From NCBI GenBank assembly GCA_031262845.1, contig JAISGZ010000034.1:1-12298 (forward strand): DNA of 12,298 bases, given 5' to 3'. Source of the DNA: Propionibacteriaceae bacterium. GTDB lineage: Bacteria; Actinomycetota; Actinomycetes; Propionibacteriales; Propionibacteriaceae. Position numbers and translations under genes: made by a program. Below are positions 1 to 7,471 of this stretch, piece by piece (the first letter of the stretch is position 1; each line of letters opens with the position of its first letter). Under the pieces are notes generated by a model. That model was not told the DNA's origin. It did no database searches and worked only from the letters and a program-made list of their open reading frames with translations.

Positions 1-3
1 TCG

Positions 4-3000
4 TCATGCCGCGTCCTCAGCTTTTTGCGCTTGCCACGCAGGAGCGCCATCCGGCTGCTGATACCACAGCGCCTCAGGATTCGGAGACACCAACAAATTA
101 ATTTCAGGCTGCACTTCGCGCATTGAGTTAGCTACCACGAACGGCGGGGCAGCAACTGTCACATCGCTCGGAGTAGTCGACTCAGCGGAACGAATCAATG
201 GTGCCTGTTTAGTGCTGTCGTTGAACCGCTCGTAAACCAATTGCAGTCGCTGTCGCGAAACAGTACGGTTCCGTTCTTCCCACTGACCAAGCGCCGCCAG
301 TAGCCTTTGCCGGGTCCAATATTCCACATCCTCAGCACCGTCGCTGGCGCTGGCGGCAGATATTCGTCTCAGTAGTTTCTCAATTAGGGAAACCACGAAC
401 TCGCGTTGATTTTCGATCTGCCAGGCATTGTTTTCTTCAGATAATCCGTCGACACGTGAAGCTTGGGCGACCCGAGCGGCGCTGACCAACAGCCCGGCCA
501 AACCCCGGTCCAGCGAGGTAACGCTAAACGGTGTCACGGACAACGGCTCCACTTGTTTGTAGAACGTTTCGTGGTAATACCTGAATTGCTCGTAATGTGC
601 CAGGTCACGAGGACGGGCCCAGTTACCCAACGTCACAACCAACCCTGGCCGTGAAGGGTCACGGCCAACCCGTGAGGAAGCCTGGATGTATTCACTGGTC
701 ATCTTCGGTTGACCGACCACCATCATTAATCCCAGCCGGGTAACGTCAACGCCAACTTGAAGCATCGACGTTGCCAGCACCACATCGAACGGCCTGACTT
801 TTCGCTCGGGATACTTCGCGCCGATCTGACTTCGCTTGGCCCTTTCCTGGTTGGAGTCAATAGAACCGCTAAACGACGCCGCCATTTCGTCCAGTGTTTG
901 CGTAATATCGCTTGACGAGATACGACTGGTCAATTCACCCAAATTGATAGCCCCGAAGTCCGTTCCATAACGGACCGGCAGCTTGGAACTGGGTCTGCTT
1001 TTGGAGAGTCCGTTCTGAATATCATCCTGAACGTAACGGGCCATGCCAGCCAGTTCACGCGTCGCCGAAAAGTACGACACCAAGGTCATATACGGATCAG
1101 CTTCAGTTGCATCGTGGGACGAGTCTCGTTGATACGACTCGTCGAGCAAAAGTTGCGCAGCCGACAGAACGGTTTGCGCGACTTGAATTTCCGCCGTTGT
1201 CAGACGAACTCCAGTGGTACTCAGCCCAATGTAGCGACGTCCAGGGTTTTCTTTTGACACCGTTATTTCTTTCGAAAAGAAGGTGTCAGAAACGTCCAGA
1301 ACTTGGGGCGGGAAGACAGCGATATCGCGCCCGTACAGCGCCCTGACTTGATCGGCAGCTCGGCGAACGGTGGCTGATGAAGCAACGATGAGCGGTTTGA
1401 CCGCAAGCGGTTCGCTATCGGGTGTTTGTGGTTGAAGCTGCCAGCGGCATAATTCGTCAATCGCAACTTCAAATAGCCCAACCGTGGTGCCGAGAGCACC
1501 CGTGATCAAGTGGAGTTCGTCCTGAATGATCAGATCTGGTGGGCGTAGCCTGGTCGTCAGTCGAGTAGTTACCGCTGGCCATTTTCCGTTTTGTTTGTGG
1601 CTGAGGTTGTCGTTGTAATCAGGATGCGTATAGCCATGTCGTGGGCAGAACTGCGACACATAGCCAAACAAGGCCGCTGCTTCACCCTCTCGAGCCAGAC
1701 GGGCAAATTTGTCAACCGTAGCGATGACGAACGAAGGCACGAGGCGATAGATCTCTTCATCGACGGTCAAGACTGGAATGCCCTCAGCCACCTGACCGCC
1801 TTCTCTGAACGGGCATTGACCGGTTTCGTCAGAGCAGCGGACGTAGACCCGGTTAGCTGTCGTATCGACCTCGACATCACGGGATGACAACGAACTACCA
1901 CACCACGGGCAATGTCTCAGTTGAAGGACAGTTAACCGATAACCAGCTCCTTGGTCGTTCCTTGTCGAACTCATCTGGTTGACCCGTGTCAACTCTTTGT
2001 CAGCATCTTCGACACGCTTGGGCGAGACGGCGCTGCCGACCCATAATCCAATTCGGAACGGCACCTCGCCCCACGTCGCTGGGTCTTCTCGGCGAATCAA
2101 CTCGGCAGCACACACCAACGTCGTAGCGCGTTGAAACTGTTGCGAGGTCAACAGTCGCAGCGTGTACCGCATCAGGACTGCGACCCCATCGTCACCATTG
2201 AGCTTCCCGTCAGTGCTTTCAATGTTGCCTTGGAGCCGTCGAATCGCGAAGGTGTACGCCGCCAGCCCCAAGTAAGCCTCGGTTTTACCACCGCCGGTGG
2301 GAAAGAACAGCAACTCGACTTGAGCCAAGTCGCTGGAACGACGTGGATAAGCCGGATCGGTCATGGCCGGAATCTGCATGAGAACAAAAGCCAACTGAAA
2401 TACCCGCCAGGAGTGGGGGGAGTCCCGTGCCAGTACCTTCATTTTGGCTTCAGCCAAAGTAAAAGGTTGAGCGCTATCCCGCAGGTCAGCAATCTGTGAA
2501 TGAACCCGCTGATCAGCCATCGCGCGGTTCATAAAACGGAAACACTTCTGAGCATCTGGGTTTGACAGCAAAAACTCCAGGCCTGTGACTAGCTGTTGAT
2601 GGATTTGCCTGGCCTCGGCGACGGCCGCCAGACCGACCGTCCGCAAATGGGCGGGCAACCGAGCAGCCTCGGCCTCACGATCATCAAGCCACAAACCATA
2701 GGCCCCAATAATCGGTCTCAGCCCGGCTTCCAACTGTGAAGGATCAGCCTCAGCAAGTTTCACCATGTTCAGCTCGGCGCCTGGCACAACTTGCGCTTGC
2801 GTCTGAGGAATCTCAGCGGTCGGCATCCAGGTTGTCCACACCCGGTCAGCCCGGCGTTCGCTCTCAACCTCATGCCAATCCACCGAACACGTCCGCCCGA
2901 TAGCGAACTCCAAACGGTTTCGGTATTGCAACTCCAACCGCTGTAATTCGTCGCCATCGGGCACATCGGTATCGAGCAACAGATCGTGAACCGGCAGGAA

Positions 3001-3768
3001 AACAGCACCGTCTGGAGCGTCGACCGATAACTTCGTTTGAAACATCCAGGCATTTGCCGGAATTCGGCGCGGAGTTTCACGATCATTGCACAACGCGACT
3101 TCCACCAGCAGCCGTTGTCTGGGGTCGTCCTGATAGACGTCGACCCGCAGTTTGACATCGTCAACTAAATCGAAATCAGTGGTCTGACCAGGCTTGAGTC
3201 TGGCTACTTCAACGCGAATGGTCTGATCGATGGGAGAACGCCGGTACTTTCTGACCTCCTGACCAGCGTCGTTTAACTCACCGGTCTTCTCCGAGTTGTA
3301 CACGCCCCAACTTGCATGAACATCAAACGCCGACAGATCCCTGGGAACCTGAAACCGCAGCCCCATTGAGGCCGGAATCATCAGTCCCCGGCGGACCGGC
3401 TCGTCGTCACGATCCCCGCCGTTATCTTCATCCGCATCGGCTGAGGAATCATCAACGCTAGTCACCGGGACACCCGAGGATTGTCGGGCATCCAGATCAT
3501 CGCCCAAGTCAACCATCAATTCGTCATCCGCCCCGGCGGGTGTCTCGTCGGTGGCACTCGGTCGCAGTTTCGTCGGCGCTATCCGGCCCAACAGATAACG
3601 GTTGTCTGGCTGCACCGCGATCAGTTCATCGGGACCGTCAGTTGGACCGATGAGTTCCCGTTGCAGAATGTCAACCAGGTTCTCTCGGACCGCCCAGGAT
3701 GATCCGTCTAAGGGCTTGTTTAGCTCATACTGTGGAGCCGCTGGCCTGGCCGTGACGGGAACGCTCAT
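4..3768 (-). CDS. drmA: DISARM-type helicase DrmA
   Basis: A complete 1254-residue superfamily 2 helicase. Walker A is PTGGGKT at residues 490-496 (FFPTGGGKTEAYLGL), the Walker B/DEAH-type box is DELH at 750-753, motif III is SSAT near 796, and the C-terminal motif VI is SSRVGR near 1028. Between Walker A and B a CxxC-C-C set (C620, C623, C645, C652) could bind zinc. Residues 70-127 are strongly acidic and probably disordered. The length and the Walker A context fit DrmA, the helicase that with DrmB forms the DNA-sensing core of DISARM anti-phage systems. The start is supported by GAGGAG at 3774-3779, five bases before ATG. That ATG overlaps the stop of the preceding gene (ATGA), so translation is probably coupled. 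The alternative is another DrmA-like helicase of an unnamed defence system, because drmB and drmC are not visible. Confidence 0.85.
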   Translation of the reverse strand: MSVPVTARPAAPQYELNKPLDGSSWAVRENLVDILQRELIGPTDGPDELIAVQPDNRYLLGRIAPTKLRPSATDETPAGADDELMVDLGDDLDARQSSGVPVTSVDDSSADADEDNGGDRDDEPVRRGLMIPASMGLRFQVPRDLSAFDVHASWGVYNSEKTGELNDAGQEVRKYRRSPIDQTIRVEVARLKPGQTTDFDLVDDVKLRVDVYQDDPRQRLLVEVALCNDRETPRRIPANAWMFQTKLSVDAPDGAVFLPVHDLLLDTDVPDGDELQRLELQYRNRLEFAIGRTCSVDWHEVESERRADRVWTTWMPTAEIPQTQAQVVPGAELNMVKLAEADPSQLEAGLRPIIGAYGLWLDDREAEAARLPAHLRTVGLAAVAEARQIHQQLVTGLEFLLSNPDAQKCFRFMNRAMADQRVHSQIADLRDSAQPFTLAEAKMKVLARDSPHSWRVFQLAFVLMQIPAMTDPAYPRRSSDLAQVELLFFPTGGGKTEAYLGLAAYTFAIRRLQGNIESTDGKLNGDDGVAVLMRYTLRLLTSQQFQRATTLVCAAELIRREDPATWGEVPFRIGLWVGSAVSPKRVEDADKELTRVNQMSSTRNDQGAGYRLTVLQLRHCPWCGSSLSSRDVEVDTTANRVYVRCSDETGQCPFREGGQVAEGIPVLTVDEEIYRLVPSFVIATVDKFARLAREGEAAALFGYVSQFCPRHGYTHPDYNDNLSHKQNGKWPAVTTRLTTRLRPPDLIIQDELHLITGALGTTVGLFEVAIDELCRWQLQPQTPDSEPLAVKPLIVASSATVRRAADQVRALYGRDIAVFPPQVLDVSDTFFSKEITVSKENPGRRYIGLSTTGVRLTTAEIQVAQTVLSAAQLLLDESYQRDSSHDATEADPYMTLVSYFSATRELAGMARYVQDDIQNGLSKSRPSSKLPVRYGTDFGAINLGELTSRISSSDITQTLDEMAASFSGSIDSNQERAKRSQIGAKYPERKVRPFDVVLATSMLQVGVDVTRLGLMMVVGQPKMTSEYIQASSRVGRDPSRPGLVVTLGNWARPRDLAHYEQFRYYHETFYKQVEPLSVTPFSVTSLDRGLAGLLVSAARVAQASRVDGLSEENNAWQIENQREFVVSLIEKLLRRISAASASDGAEDVEYWTRQRLLAALGQWEERNRTVSRQRLQLVYERFNDSTKQAPLIRSAESTTPSDVTVAAPPFVVANSMREVQPEINLLVSPNPEALWYQQPDGAPAWQAQKAEDAA
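5..7 (-). CDS. Start of next gene, running off the left edge (candidate drmB)
   Basis: Read on the minus strand, the helicase stop codon TGA is part of an ATGA in which an ATG at 7-5 opens another frame (ATG ACG ...) leaving the window after two codons. The upstream gene pairs in this operon use the same four-base stop/start overlap, so this is probably a real, translationally coupled start. In DISARM loci the gene directly after drmA is normally drmB, a DUF1998 protein that forms a complex with DrmA. That identity is inferred only from position; no protein sequence is visible here. Confidence 0.35.
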
Positions 3769-4691
3769 TTGGACTCCTCAAATGTGGACATGAAATTGTC
3801 GGACAGCGCTTCGAGGTCCAAAGATTCTGTACGAATAAACTGGCGAAAAGTGAACTCCTCATCGGAGACAACCCTCACGTCTGCTGCTATCACCTCATCG
3901 TTCAGGAACGGTTTGATCAGTTGCTGGTTGAGGATGAGCCCGAAGGCACGCCATAAGTTGAGCGAAGAAGTCGGATCCTTGTCCAGATTTGCAAGTAGCA
4001 ACTCACAAACGCGATCCAGGCCAAGATCTACTTCGGATTCTGCGAATTTACGTCCGATAACCCGCTCCCACGACCAAGTCGGATCAGCGTATTCGGCAGA
4101 GATCAATCGTTCACTTGGCACGATGAGATAGAGCCTGAGTCTCCGACCTGGATTCTCCCATTGGTCTGCCTCGACTCTGACGTCACTCACCAAATCAATC
4201 ACTTTTCCGAGGTTTCCGCCAGTTCCCGCTTTACTCTGTAACCGATTTCTCAATTTTTGGAATACTGGTGGCACCCCATCTGGGAAGGGAAAACGCCCAA
4301 AAGCTCTAACTATCCTCGAACGGATCATCTGAGCATTTTCCCCTTGGTCCTGGGATGCACAACGCGCCACAAAACATGCGGCGTCGTTCTTTGAAATCGA
4401 AAACGCTCGTTCTGCGTCAGCTATCCATTGCCGCCCATCTGTGTCTTCCAAAGGGATACGTAACGGGTTACGCCCTTTACGAACACTCTGAAACTCTGAG
4501 CCATTTTTCGACCGCTCTACCGGAGCTACCAAGCAGTACGACTTCGACGGCTGAACCACATCACATGTCTGGCTAAGCAGTACGACATAACACTCATCCT
4601 GAAGCCCCAACGCCTCTGAGGTGGGGCTGGCCTTCAAACGAAGAATGTCTCCCTGTCTTAACAGGCTAAAGGAGGTGCGGTCGAGAGACAT
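3765..4691 (-). CDS. Unrecognised 308-aa protein with N-terminal SQTCD motif
   Basis: I do not recognise a named family for this complete 308-residue protein. The N-terminus (GDIL at 14-17, then a hydrophobic strand leading to LLSQTCDVV at 38-46) looks like a small beta-rich domain with a conserved-looking Ser-Gln-Thr-Cys-Asp motif. A basic middle follows (around 95-150), and the C-terminal half is helical and rich in acidic and leucine residues. There is no signal peptide or membrane segment, so it is probably cytoplasmic. It starts 3 bp after the helix-turn-helix gene stop and its own stop overlaps the drmA start (ATGA), so it is cotranslated with drmA. Its position suggests an accessory role in the defence operon, but no activity can be assigned. 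The ribosome site before its ATG is weak, consistent with coupling to the upstream gene. Confidence 0.75.
   Translation of the reverse strand: MSLDRTSFSLLRQGDILRLKASPTSEALGLQDECYVVLLSQTCDVVQPSKSYCLVAPVERSKNGSEFQSVRKGRNPLRIPLEDTDGRQWIADAERAFSISKNDAACFVARCASQDQGENAQMIRSRIVRAFGRFPFPDGVPPVFQKLRNRLQSKAGTGGNLGKVIDLVSDVRVEADQWENPGRRLRLYLIVPSERLISAEYADPTWSWERVIGRKFAESEVDLGLDRVCELLLANLDKDPTSSLNLWRAFGLILNQQLIKPFLNDEVIAADVRVVSDEEFTFRQFIRTESLDLEALSDNFMSTFEESK
3774..3779 (-). promoter_or_regulatory. Shine-Dalgarno of drmA
   Basis: GAGGAG five bases before the ATG at 3768, within the last codons of the SQTCD gene. Together with the ATGA overlap it fixes the drmA start. Confidence 0.7.
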
Positions 4692-4694
4692 GGT

Positions 4695-5213
4695 TCAGAA
4701 TTGGTCCCTTGCTGCCAACGCATTCATTTGAATAATGGGAGCTTCCGGTATCTCTCTGACGAGCCTGTGAAAAATACTCGGACCGCCGCTGGAGGACAAC
4801 AGTTCTAACCGTCGTTCTTCCGGGGTTTTACCTTCTAACGCAAAAACCACTTGTTGAATTCGAGATAGACGTTCCTGGTGTTCCTTTGCCATAGCATCAC
4901 CCGCGATCCAGTAATGCACCGCGCGCCGAGACACATCGAACAATCTGCCGATCTGCGCCGCTGTCAAGTTCGTATAGTCACGAAGTTCAGCAACAGTCAT
5001 CCACGATTTATTCTCTTCTCGAACCGAGATCGGCTGCGAGACGACTGTTGTTTCACCCACCGAACTGGGCAGATAGGACGTAATGGGGGACGATATTTCA
5101 TCGTGGAACGGCGCGGTCACAGAGGGAACGTTCAGTGATGCCCAAAAAGCAAAGGAAACGACTACCGCTGTCATCTCGGATACAGGGGTGAGCCAGGGAC
5201 TGGCAACACTCAT
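4695..5213 (-). CDS. Small helix-turn-helix DNA-binding protein
   Basis: A 172-residue protein with a probable XRE/MerR-like helix-turn-helix in its centre: residues about 82-106 include AQIGRLFDVSRRAVHYWIAG, with the DVSRRAVHYW stretch as recognition helix. The first 70 residues are low in charge, include a hydrophobic patch (VVVSFAFW at 17-24), and match nothing I recognise. The start at 5213 is well supported by AGGAGG at 5218-5223, four bases upstream, inside the end of the TIGR04255 gene, with an ATGA overlap of stop and start. It is followed 3 bp later by the SQTCD gene. Likely roles are an operon regulator or the DNA-binding partner of the TIGR04255 protein; both are inferred from context only. 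Confidence 0.75.
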   Translation of the reverse strand: MSVASPWLTPVSEMTAVVVSFAFWASLNVPSVTAPFHDEISSPITSYLPSSVGETTVVSQPISVREENKSWMTVAELRDYTNLTAAQIGRLFDVSRRAVHYWIAGDAMAKEHQERLSRIQQVVFALEGKTPEERRLELLSSSGGPSIFHRLVREIPEAPIIQMNALAARDQF

Positions 5214-6040
5214 GATTCCTCCTCGGTAAACCGTTGGATGAAGGCATCTTTAACGATGAGCTTGAAATAGTCGTAGGCAATATCCGACATCCGACTGGCC
5301 GTAGTAGCCACCGAGTCGACAACAAACAGCTGGCGCTGCTCAACCGAGGAGTCTAAATCCAATACCCACGACGCTGTATCAGTTAGCGGTGGAATCGCTG
5401 GATCAACGGTGCTGTTCGGTGGAAAAACCCCAGAACGCACGAGCAGAGTCGCTCCATCAACGGAATAGGCGGCCTGGTTCGTGGCGTTTTGGAGTTCGGG
5501 ACCAGGGCACTGCAAGCTCAGAGCCTGGAGTCCCAACACCTCAGATGGAACCAATTCGTTTAATTCGTTGGCCGACTGAATAGGCACTCGATTGACATAG
5601 CGCACACCGACCCGGTCAACGATAGGAACCTGCACGACCGTTTGAAGGGCTTCCAGGGCTTCGCGCAGCCTTGTGTCGAAGACGTCGTAGTCCGAGTAAT
5701 GATTGCAATAGACTGTGATGAATCGCCTAGCCAAACTGATATGCCAAACGTCATCTGCGGAGGCCCATTGATAGATGTTGCCAGCGGTGGTTTGGTTGAT
5801 ACCTTCTGGCGTGATCACATAGTTGATGTTCTTCGCCTCGCTGAAAAGCGGATAGCTGGGCACTTTTTCGCCGAACATCGGCGCTAGGGCTCGCAATTGG
5901 TCTTCGGACTGAAGGCTGCCCAGTCCGGGCCAACGGACCTGACACAGCACGAGGACGAGCGGCGCGTTAGCTAAGCGCACCGATTTGTCGCTGTCACCTG
6001 TAAACGGACGGTATTTCTCCCGATCTGCCATGCTTCGCAT
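5210..6040 (-). CDS. TIGR04255 family protein
   Basis: A complete 276-residue protein resembling the sporadically distributed TIGR04255 family. The N-terminal segment LANAPLVLVLCQVRWP (23-38) and the later arrangement of an ISLARRFITVYCNHYSDYD stretch, a helix, and RVGVRYVNRV match how I remember that family. The biochemical function of the family is unknown; members are often reported beside defence or mobile genes. The first ATG (6040) is preceded by GAGGTG at 6050-6055 with a nine-base gap; a second in-frame ATG at 6031 has no better site. The gene begins 40 bp after the recombinase stop and overlaps the next gene by four bases, so it heads the coupled chain that ends in drmA. Confidence 0.8.
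   Translation of the reverse strand: MRSMADREKYRPFTGDSDKSVRLANAPLVLVLCQVRWPGLGSLQSEDQLRALAPMFGEKVPSYPLFSEAKNINYVITPEGINQTTAGNIYQWASADDVWHISLARRFITVYCNHYSDYDVFDTRLREALEALQTVVQVPIVDRVGVRYVNRVPIQSANELNELVPSEVLGLQALSLQCPGPELQNATNQAAYSVDGATLLVRSGVFPPNSTVDPAIPPLTDTASWVLDLDSSVEQRQLFVVDSVATTASRMSDIAYDYFKLIVKDAFIQRFTEEES
5218..5223 (-). promoter_or_regulatory. Shine-Dalgarno of the HTH gene
   Basis: AGGAGG four bases before the ATG at 5213, located inside the last codons of the TIGR04255 gene. It fixes the start of the helix-turn-helix protein and supports translational coupling. Confidence 0.7.
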
Positions 6041-6080
6041 TTTACTTCACACCTCAGACATTCGTCGTCAATGGAGCGGC

Positions 6081-7370
6081 TCAGGTGTTATCTGTCGGAC
6101 CGATTGGAGCGTGCCATCTCAGCTCAACCCGGTTTTTGTCGAAGTAGCGACCGGCCATACCCCGCTTGATCCGCAGTGATTCGAGTTGCGACAGCAAGAT
6201 CTGGCGCCGAACGGTGTCATCTTGGGCGGCGGCCCAGCACGCCCGGACCGTCGAGCCATTCAAGGATCGGCCACCTCGTTCGACTAGCAGACGGCGGATC
6301 AGATAGGCGTCCAACCGGGGGCGGCTCATCGTCTGACGACATTTCGGGCAGTACAACGTCGCGTGACCTTGATTGGCACCCCGACACAGATAGACGTCAC
6401 AGTCATCGCAACGGATCACCCGAGACAGGAATGGGCTAGTCGCGGTTCGCTCATGTTGACGACGCCGGTGTGACGATGATTTGGAGTCCAACAGGCTTTG
6501 GAGTGCCACGAATTCGTCGAATGACATCAGCGCCAACGACTGGGCGATCAACGGATCGCCGTTCTCTGTGAGCACGACGTTGAGGGGATCCACTGGCGTG
6601 CCTTGACGGCCTCGTCCAGGATTATGCGGCCGCATCCCGGCCAAGATCGGATTTCGTAAGAGTCCGACGACGGTTTGTCGGTGCCAGATGGTTGCGGCGC
6701 TGGTGTCACCGCCAGAGCGCTGGCCTGGAACCGGCGCCTGTTGTTCGGTCAGCCAGCGGGCGATGTGATTGATCGTCTGGCCCGTTGATGCCATCGCGAC
6801 GATGGCTTCCAGCCACGTGATCCGTGTTGGGTGTTTAGCTAGAACCTGGCCCGGACCGTCGGGGTTCGCCACCGACATATACCCATACGGGATCCCACCA
6901 CCGGGCCAGCGGCCAACTTTCAGCAGTTGGGCTCTGGCAGCTCGAACCCGAGCCCGCGTCGCCTCAGCCTCCATTTCACCGAAAACGGCCAGCATGACCG
7001 CAAAAGCTCGTCCTTGCGGGCTAGTCATGTCGATCGGATCGTCGACGGCCACCAGACCAGCGCCCATGGACTGCAACGTCTCGTCCGCGTGAAGAAAGTC
7101 GAGTACCCGCCGAGCTAGTCGGTCGACCTTCCAAATCACCACTGCCTCGAAGCCCGAAGTGGCCAGCAAACTTTGCCAGCCCGCTCGTTCCTCTGGTCGG
7201 TTTGCCGTGGCCGAAACTCCGTCATCAACGAACTCACCGATAATCGTCCAACCCCGGGCTTCGGCGTACCGTCTGCAGGATTGCAGCTGCCGCTCAATCG
7301 AAACCGATTCTTCCTTGCTAACACTGAGCCGCGCGTAGACGGCGCAGCTGTGAATCTGATTGATATTCAT
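6081..7370 (-). CDS. Serine recombinase, probable DNA invertase of the drmMI switch
   Basis: A 429-residue serine recombinase of the multi-domain (large) type. The N-terminal resolvase domain (about 8-150) has YARLS with the probable nucleophile Ser16, WKVDRLARR near 80-88, and the long helix GEMEAEATRARVRAARAQL. A recombinase domain follows (about 155-305, starting GGGIPYGY), then a zinc ribbon with C321, C324, C341 and C344. Only about 85 residues follow, shorter than in many phage integrases. The gene starts 55 bp outside the left 46-bp repeat of the invertible segment and reads away from it. This location and family make it the likely enzyme that inverts 7426-9205. The ribosome site (GGTGG abutting the ATG) is poor, so expression may be low. 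A phage or element integrase is the alternative, but no other element genes or att sites are visible. Confidence 0.9.
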   Translation of the reverse strand: MNINQIHSCAVYARLSVSKEESVSIERQLQSCRRYAEARGWTIIGEFVDDGVSATANRPEERAGWQSLLATSGFEAVVIWKVDRLARRVLDFLHADETLQSMGAGLVAVDDPIDMTSPQGRAFAVMLAVFGEMEAEATRARVRAARAQLLKVGRWPGGGIPYGYMSVANPDGPGQVLAKHPTRITWLEAIVAMASTGQTINHIARWLTEQQAPVPGQRSGGDTSAATIWHRQTVVGLLRNPILAGMRPHNPGRGRQGTPVDPLNVVLTENGDPLIAQSLALMSFDEFVALQSLLDSKSSSHRRRQHERTATSPFLSRVIRCDDCDVYLCRGANQGHATLYCPKCRQTMSRPRLDAYLIRRLLVERGGRSLNGSTVRACWAAAQDDTVRRQILLSQLESLRIKRGMAGRYFDKNRVELRWHAPIGPTDNT

Positions 7371-7425
7371 GCCACCAACATCGCTGGTACGCAGACTTCT
7401 GGCAGTTACATCTCGAAAGAGAGAT

Positions 7426-7471
7426 TTGCCGCTGATCCCCGCAATGCTGAGGTCTTGTTCCCCTACCTGAA
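7426..7471 (+). repeat. 46-bp inverted repeat, left copy (recombination site)
   Basis: These 46 bases are the exact reverse complement of 9160-9205. They encode AADPRNAEVLFPYLN in the silent cassette. Identity stops abruptly: 7425 and 7424 already mismatch, and from 7472 onward the homologous DNA differs at about 13 of the next 58 positions even though the protein does not change. Inside it, 7426-7444 has imperfect dyad ends (TTGC ... GCAA), which could be part of a recombinase-binding site. The 46-bp length is in the range of sites used by large serine recombinases. Confidence 0.95.

Noticed and set aside
2131..2499. 122-aa plus-strand frame
   Set aside because: It overlaps the Walker A region of drmA in antisense and shows no recognisable protein features.
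7173..7427. Upstream part of the open frame that runs into the silent cassette, which would make a 359-aa gene with an ATG at 7173
   Set aside because: It is the antisense of the recombinase N-terminus, has no similarity to the methyltransferase, and the homology begins exactly at the 46-bp repeat. The open frame is chance.
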